Below the pieces are notes generated by a model. That model ran no database searches and was not told where the DNA came from. It saw only the letters and a list, made by a program, of their open reading frames with translations. A program made the position numbers and the translations under genes. A stretch of DNA of 64,000 nucleotides from Apoda limacodes (Eukaryota > Arthropoda > Insecta > Lepidoptera > Limacodidae): assembly GCA_946406115.1 (NCBI GenBank), contig OX291562.1, positions 3,316,001 through 3,380,000 on the forward strand. Reading direction: 5' to 3'. Positions 48,501 to 57,500 of the stretch are shown here, piece after piece (position 1 is the first letter of the stretch; every line of letters begins with the position of its first letter).

Positions 48501-51500
48501 TGCCGCCGCTCTTACTCTTGTTGCGATCGTCTTCAATCTGTTGGGAGGGCTTGCTGCCGCTATCAGGTACTTTCTCTTACAAGATACTATATTATATAAC
48601 ATAGGGCTAATTCTACAATAATCAACATGTACAAATGGGGTCTCTGGTGCTTAGTCGGGCTTAGGTGGGAACCACTTACATGTTGCTTGGTAGTTTGAGC
48701 TGTAAAGCTGTTGATATAAAAAAAATTAATGGCTCACAAATCAAATACAAGCCCAAACCGCTGGACCTAGGAGCTTCAAAGTAATGCAAGTTTTTGGTAA
48801 AGCTTAAGTCTCTTCTAAGAAGGAGTTCCTGATGAGAGAAACAGATATATGTGGGTTGAAGTGAGTAAAAGTATAACTGGAGACTAAATAATATCAGCAT
48901 TTACATACTGAGTCTTACCCCTAGAATTGCGAGGGTAAATAACTGTTATTTAGGTATTACAAGTATGAAACCAACATGATCATTTAACCTGTATTTTCTT
49001 CATTATTCTAATTGAAATCATGGGTAAAGTTTTTGTCAGTTTCATAGACATATAATTACTTTCATGAGGTTGGATTCTTAACCCTGAAAAAGTACCTACT
49101 AGGTTTGTTGTGTTTTATTTACACTAATTGTGTTTAAATCCTAAAATTAACTGCAAAAATATTCTGTGTAGGCTCTAGCAATTGACCTACTAATTAAGCT
49201 CTAGGTATCTAAGCTAGCTATGAAAGGGAGATAGGCCGATAATAGGTGTGTTTTTGCGCGATTAAACCCATAATGAGGTAATTCGTCGAAGAACTAAAGT
49301 CACTAATATAGCTCTAATAAATAGCATGCTAAATGGACAATGGGTAGGTCACACTGCTGGTCGAAAGAATTATCGATAAGGAAGGAATACCTGGTTAAAG
49401 CTGCGGGAACAATTTAAATTTTACTGGATTCAGTATCAGGACCTAGTGGTATCTTATTTGTCTCGCGTTATTAGGGGCCGGTGTTGGAACCCAGCTTGTA
49501 CCAAAATGAGTCTTTATTCTATAATTCTCAAGTCTATAGTTTATTTACATCAACCTACATACCTACCTATGTCAAAAAATAGTAGGTACGTGAAGTCCAG
49601 AATCCACACCTGCCCCAGGCGATGGACAATGACCCAAATCACCTTAAGCCAAGGTGAAGGTAGGCCAAGCCTCAACAGTTGGGACGTAGGTATAAATGCT
49701 GGTAAAGTACATTTAATTAATCTAAAACCAAAAGTTTTGAAATTAACTTCAGTAAATTCATTAGCATGTGTTTGATTTCAAATGTAGTTAAACATTTTCA
49801 GAGCGGACGTGATACAGACGCTGACAATGGTGTTCATTAGCTTTGCCTTCATTGTACAATCGACCATACGCGCCGGGGGACCACAGAAAGTGCTGGACGA
49901 CAATATTGAAGGCGACAGACTACAATTCTTCAAGTAAGAATAAACCATAGATTAAAAAGATCTTATCAAGGTTATAAACGCTCACGTTCTACGTATCGCT
50001 ATTCGAATAGTGAAATTACTTGTATCGAAATGTTTTATGCCTTTACAATTCGATACAAACAATTTCACAACTACACGACTGTTTTCATTACTGAATTATA
50101 CCTATTTGTATTTTAATTGAACATGTTTAAAAGAAACAATGACAAAATAAGCATAAGATTACATATGAAAGAGTTTCTGGTAAAAGTCAGTGGTTGCCTA
50201 CGGGTTTCGATTTCGCCTTGCGCCCTGAAAGGTGGAGGTTCGAGTCCGGCGTGTACCAATGATTCTTTTTCTTAATTTCTCGAGTACATTGATTTTATTC
50301 AAACCACTTGCTGTTTGTTGAAAGAAAACGCATGGGGACACCTGCGTTCCTACGTCAAACAAAAGACGTAGGTATGTGCTACATTCCGCACTGGCCCTGC
50401 GTGGTGTGGAGTATTGGAGTATGGCCCACGTCACCCTCGCCTACGGTGAGAGTAGGCCGTGACCCAACAGTCGAGTCGTATGAAGCTAGAAAGGAAGAAG
50501 TTAATTTAACTTTATAGGTATATCACAACCTAATCCATATTTGGTGTCGGTTTTATTATAGACATAGAGAACTGGACAGCGCATTTTCTTGTAAGCTGCG
50601 AAAAAAAACGGGCACAAAGCTGTGACAGTACGAAGCGAACCTGCGGTCTCACGTCTCTTTCTAACTTGTTTAATATACCTAAACGAATAAAGAGGTGGAC
50701 GTTGATAGAAAGAGGAAAGAGACCGCATTTTTGCTTTGTCTTTTTCTAAAAGGTAAATTTTTGTGAGGTAATTCCGCAGTCCATAGGATAGATTACGGAA
50801 CTCGAAGTCTATGGTGTTTCTAAAGTATTTTATTTAGTGACAATGTGATGTCATTATTACTATGATATAATGATATATTTTATAACCAGAGTTGATGTAG
50901 TGGAAGCTCTAAAGTTTATGTGCAAAATAAACTGTTTATTAAACATTTATTCCACGAGAACAAAAGTACATTATTCAAACCAGTAATAATTCAGTTATTT
51001 AAATAAACCGAGTTGTTAAAATTAGACATTGAAACATTCCGAAAACAAAAACTTAGTTAATACATGAATATAATATGGTTATAGAAATGGTATCACAAAA
51101 AAAATGTTATAACTAGTTGATAAAAAAAAATTTCATTTTCAGATTCTCTTGGGATCCAACGATCCGCGTGGATACGTTGTCAGCAATAATTGGCCAGCTG
51201 TTCATGTCAATATCCATCTACGGGTGCCAACAGACATTTGTGCAAAGATACTGCTCAATGGCCAGTGAAGCCAAGGTTCGCCGGACTCTCTTTTTGAACG
51301 TTCCAGCTGTTGGAGTCATGTTCAGTTTATCTTGGGTTGTAGGGATGGCTCTGTATGCAGTCTATAAATACTGTGATCCTCTGAAATCAGGGCAAATATC
51401 GGCACCAGATGAAATTTTACCATTTTATGTACAAGACCAGTTTGGCTTTCTTCCCGGGATGCTTGGACTCTTTTTAGGAAGTTTATTTAATGGAGCATTA

Positions 51501-54500
51501 AGGTAATATCACAATAACCTATAATATAAAAACTAAGTAATTAAATGTGTTTTAATTGGTGAAGTGTAGCAATTTTAAACAGTTTTATTATTTCTTAACG
51601 TCAATTTATGGTGTATCTACTTTTTTAGACTCTTTATTAATTAAAAAAAGTAGTGTTTGAATCATAGATGTAGAATGTACAAGATCAACCATGCCAAATG
51701 AAACACGAAACAGAAAAAAAATTGCAAATGTGTGAGTGGAATAGTGTTGTCAAACAACACTGTCGATAATTTTACCTGCACAAAATTATTGCAAGCTAGC
51801 GCGCTGGTGAAATTAAATATTACCTATGTCGCGTTTACACCCGCGCCAAGCAGCCTCGGAACGCGTTGTCTGACAAAGCAAACTGTTTACACGCTTGTGA
51901 TCGTATCGTACATGTGCCCAATAACATAGCGTTGAATGCAAGAGTGTAAACATACCATTAGAACCTAAACTATTAGGAATATAGTCACGTCTTATAGGAA
52001 ATTTAAAAATCTAATCGCTTTATTCTTAAAGAATCCCATATCGTAGTCCCTCGAGAAAACCTCAGCAGGGAGCTTATTCCACAACTTAAGCGTTTGCGGG
52101 AGTAAGTTCCTCTCAATCCGCACTGTTTGTGACCATTTAGGTTACGAAGAGTGAGAATAAATTCACTGTCGATGGCGAGCGGAGCGATGGTAGAAAGTAG
52201 CTGTGGAAATTATTTCAAACAAATCCTCAAACACGGAACATGTTATGCAAGCAGTAGAACACACACAGGGAGGCAAAATCTCTCCTCAGACTTAAAGGTT
52301 CGATACGACTTGTGAGTTTGGGATCATCGACGATTCTTACTGCTCGTCGTTGAACCGAATTAAAAGGGCTAAGCTGGTATCCAGGCGCACCTGCCTAGAG
52401 ATGGTAGCAGGCCGGACTTGTGATTTGTAAAGCAACAACCTTTACCCTGAGGTGAAGTATCGCTTCGCTCTATTGAGTACTCCTGGTGTCTTGGACGCCA
52501 GCTTCATCTTGGTTTCCAAATGGTCGCGAAACTGGATATAGCTGGAAATGTCAACACCAAATATCCCAATACACTTGGAGATAGTAAGTGCTGTGTTATG
52601 GAATTGTAGGACCACAGTAAATGGTATTTTCTTAGCGGTGAATGCGCAGACTTGTGTCTTTATTGGGTTGAATCCTGAAACGCTTAACGCCCGCCGGACC
52701 TCCCACTGTGTTATGGAGATTTCTGGCATAGTCTTACCGCATTACGCTAAAGTAGGTGGTACGGCTCCTTCGTTATTGATATTCAAGTTTGAGGCAATGA
52801 GACTGCCCAGTAAATCGGCTTTCTTTTTAGCACCATGGGGGAATCGGTTTTTTGCTGTGGTGGTAACGACCACTGACAAAAGTTTCCCTTGGCAGCTTAA
52901 TAAGCGACCAGAAAGCACGACTCCCAGAGGGATAGCTTGGAAGTCGCCCACCTATTTTGCCGATGAATTGGAACTTAGCTCTGGCGGTTACTTTCTTACT
53001 GAACCTCGAGGCAGCATTTAATCTGCGTTTTAACTCAGACGTATTCAGATCCTTATTGATCGAACCGTGGTCCAAGCCTCATATGCAGTTTGCTTGAGAA
53101 TTTTAGCTTCTTTACAAGACCTATTAAACCACGGTCTTTTTTTGACATCGGCAGCTACTCGAGGGTTAGAAATGTAACATTCCATGCCAGCAATGATTGT
53201 CTCAGTGACTGCGGCTGCGCAGATGTCAGGATCTTCTGAGCTGAAGCCGAGCTGCCTCCACGGGTACGATGCATAAAAATCCCGCAATCTATCACAACAT
53301 GCTGACTTATAATGCCACACACAACGCCAATTAAACGGCTAGTGTGCATGATTCTTGATTCCGGGTGAGAGAGTGGTCAAAGGAGCCAAGAGGCGCATTC
53401 ACTGAGACGGAATATCAGTTCGGACGTGTAGTTAGCACTCCTAGCCTCTATATCAGGTATGCTCGTTGGAGAAAGTACCAGTTGAGAGAATTTTGTTTGA
53501 GTAATGAATAAAAGCCAAATTTAATTGATACGTCTCAATTTTTTTGTTTGAAAGTATCTAAATTTAAAAAAATTAACATTATTTAGTAATATTTTATGCA
53601 AAATACTCTCCAAATCCTTATTTAACAACGAAATAACGGTACTCAGTGAATATAGACAAAAAAAATTGCAAGCTATGATTTAAATTGATTTTTATTTCGT
53701 AAAATTCTCAACTAAAACTGATAAAATATGCATATGACAACAATGCAGTAAAAATTATCATAATTTACCTGTGAAATGTGTACTTATTCGAATTATTATC
53801 TGTTGTGACATCACATTTACTCACATATATACCATAGTTACCTACAAAATTAATAGTTTGTATGTTAACCCAGGATTATTTAATAAAAGTCCATTCGCCT
53901 TAAGAGAAACGCTATGTCCTCTTGCGGTCATATAATTTTACACTATTTTTAACATAATTTTAATGAACGTGTTTCTATTTATGCCGCAGTTAGAGCTTCT
54001 CATAGACTTTATTATATATACGCATGACGTCAGCGCTATGTCCATCTCTATCGTAACTAAATGATTACATATTTTAGACAAAATATCCTCCAAATCTTTA
54101 TTTAGCAACAAAATATGGTATCAAGTCTATAGAAAAACATGTAAACTACGATTCAAATGGTTTTTTTCGTTGATTTTTCAGCTGTATTAGATAAAATATT
54201 CAATCAACAATGCAGTAATTTTGATTATTCCGTCTTGTAAATAAACATTGGCTCACACTAGAAGACAGCTTTTGTATCTAAAAAATATTTTAAATATTAA
54301 TGACGGATTACAGAAAGAAAAAAGAAAATTCCGGTCACAGCAAACAAATGACAACCTTACCGGATCTTATCGCGGGAGACATTGACATAGGCACCTATTT
54401 TCTTCTGTCTTATTTTGTCTCGGGCTCTATTCACTTAATTTGGATTCCTCGCTTCCACGCTTTATTGGTCTTTTTTTTTCTTGTGTGGAGATTGAACCTG

Positions 54501-57500
54501 CACCCCTAGTTTCCGTAGATAGTCTTTACTACCAACAGAGCCAAGGAGCCGTCAAACGTATATATCTTTGCCGCAAAAAGAACTAATAGACTTTATTATC
54601 GATATCGATACGCATGACGTCAGTGCTAAGTCAATCTTTATCGTAACTAAATGATTACATATTTTACACAAAATATCCCCCAAATCATGATTTAGCAATG
54701 AAATATAGTATTGAATCAAGAGAATAATATATAAACTACAATTCAAATTCATTTTTACGTTAATTTTTCGGATAAATTCGATAAAATATAATTAACAACA
54801 AAGCAGTAAAAAAATCATAAATCACCGATAAAACGTGTATTTATTCGGATTATTGCGACTTGTAACGTCACATTGGCTCACAAAATAGATAACGAATTTA
54901 CAGTTTAAATATTCTAAAAAATAAATCAAGGATTCAAGGAGGAAAACAGAAAATTCCAATCGCTATAAAATAGACCCGCCGATATCGCCGCTTATCAATG
55001 TAAATATTCAGCCATTTTGTTCTATCTCATTTTCTCATGGGCACTATGCACTTAATTTGGATTTCTCGCTCCCACGCTTTATTGGTCTTTTGAACGTAGT
55101 AAAAAAATCCTATGTCTATGGTTTGAATCAAGTAATTTTAAAGTTAAATATAACAGTTAGGACATTAATAGTAGGTTTCATTTAATTATTGTAATAACGT
55201 GAAAAAATAAATAAACTCACCAAAACACAATTGAAATGGCGGGAACAGACGCATAGAAAACAGCGCAAAAACAGCGCAATCTAGTGGTATCTAGAGAATT
55301 TATGAATTAAAAAGTTTTGGCTGAATTTAAAACTTGTAATTGCTCGCGTAGTTCATATTTTGATCGGATGGCGCTTTAATACATGAATAGACAAAGTACG
55401 TAGAGCACGAGCAGTGCATAGGGCATTTCATATATCATTTCCACCCGTTTACTCTTTTCTTATTAAATAAGAAGTTAAATACATTTCAGAATAGCTTGAT
55501 GAAATTATTTAATTAAGTTTAAAATTTATTTTACATTCAACTCCTTTAGAATTTGCACTCATTACGCTTTTCCGTGTTACGCGTTCCCTTTTTTACGTGC
55601 AACCTTTCTAGCCAGTAGTTTGGACTTGTATAGTTATTGCTCCTTGATGAAAAGAACTTTTTTTAATTTGTCTTTGTCATTAAGTACCTAAATTAATTTA
55701 AATGCGGGTTCCCGGTAGTAGTAAACCACATATTTGTCATAACCGAGTCTTAAATAACATTACAAATAAAAAATCTACAACCACATTAAGAATAAATATA
55801 CCTAGAATTAATCAGAGTGTAGTGTGATATATTCTTCATAATGTTCTAATGTAAATTATTATTTTTCCTGTTTTGTTTGCGGTCACTCTGGTTTAGTGAC
55901 AACCAAAAAGGCTCTTACAGAATATCAGTGCTGAGGCTTCGGCTACACCTTAAACTGAGTAAGAGACCTTTTTGGCACTCAATTATCAATGTATTCAAAT
56001 ATATATATATTTATATAACATAATTGTTTGAGTGTCAAATAAATGTTTTTCTTTCTTTCTTTCTTTCTATAGGTGACTGATTTTGCCCAATCTGACGGTA
56101 TTTTCTCTTCTTAGTTTTGGCCCTAGGGCCGACATTTACTGCTTCCCACCCGCTTTTTAGATAATATATAGTTTACTTTCAGAGTATGAGAGATATAAAG
56201 ATATTATTATGTTCTAATCAAAACTACCACAAATAAAGTTAAGGTTGACTTTTTCAGTTTTCTCGTGTCCAATATCAATTCCCTGGCGACTGTGACATGG
56301 GAGGACTTTGTGTCTGGAGCCCCAGCTTTCAAAGGCATCACCGACAAACAGCGTCTCACAGTCATAAGGATCATCGGAATTATTTATGGTATGAACTTAT
56401 ATTGAGACAGTTTATTTTTCTAGCATAGGTCTCAATATTGAAATCTGCTTTAATTTTATGAGCTGAATAGGATGACCACCAAATGACTAAAGTGATATTA
56501 AGTTGGACTGTATTTTCGTAGGTCTTGTGTTAAATTTCCGGTTAGGACAACCAATATTTTGACAATTTGTGATTTGTAAAGTTGCCTTGATTCTGGATTT
56601 ATTACTTATCACGTTTGTGTGACGGAACGTGGATATTAACTGTCCGCCGCACAGCAGTTGACGTTCGTTATATCTTTGACTATATCTTTAGAAATAATAA
56701 CCTCATTATTATCTGTTTTATTATCGGTCATGGCTTATGCTGTCAAAATGTGGACTTTTACAGTGAGTCTAAATCACAAGTTCATAGTCACACATTTAAC
56801 TAGTCTCACAAAGTATATTTTTAACCGACTTTCAAAAAAAAAAGATTATCAATTCGACCCGCATGAATGTTATATTGTAAGAATTGTACATGTGTGCCAA
56901 ATTTCATAAGTGTGTGTATGTTTGTATAAGTATTGTAAACTGTAAGTCGGATTCCAAAAATTTTTTTAGTTGGACTGGATATAGTCAAACTTAGGGAACA
57001 GTGCAACTTTCATTAAAATCGGTTCAGTAGTTTTGGAGATAGAGATTTAAGTTTGTATCAGTTACTAGGAAACATATCGTTGGCTTAGCATCGTTATTCT
57101 CAAACATTTTGTTTCAATATTTGCATCCAGTTTCATGTATTATAGTAATAACTTTAATTTCATCGAAAACTACACGTTAAAGAAAAGAAATAATTGAGTA
57201 AAAGTTTCAATTACAACTGAAATAAAAAAAAAATTAGAAATAAAAGTAATTTAAAAAAATTAAATCGACTTTAAAACTGTAATTTTTTAAATAATAACTA
57301 AAAAGGGAGAAATAAAAATTTTATCGTTTAAAAAATCTAAACTTAATGGCAACTATTTTTTTGAGATCAAAAGCGGAAGGCCCGCATTCGTCTCGTGCAT
57401 GCTCCAAAAACGCACATATATTAATATGGTGACTTAAAATCATATGATATTCAGTATAAATATAATTTGCAGTTCGATAATGTATTTCTTTCAGCCATAC

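Larger units (their letters stand above)
51503..56257 (+). other. Intron after coding exon 5 (4.8 kb)
   Basis: It contains a minus-strand LINE remnant with an internal deletion (52000-53400), repeated blocks at 53560-55090, one minus-strand copy of the exon-flanking repeat (55200-55360), and a repeat ending in a TTTC microsatellite (55870-56068). Confidence 0.8.

Noticed and set aside
48306..48602. 98-residue minus-strand ORF over coding exon 3
   Set aside because: It is the antisense shadow of a GC-richer exon; the plus strand has splice sites, phase and family homology.
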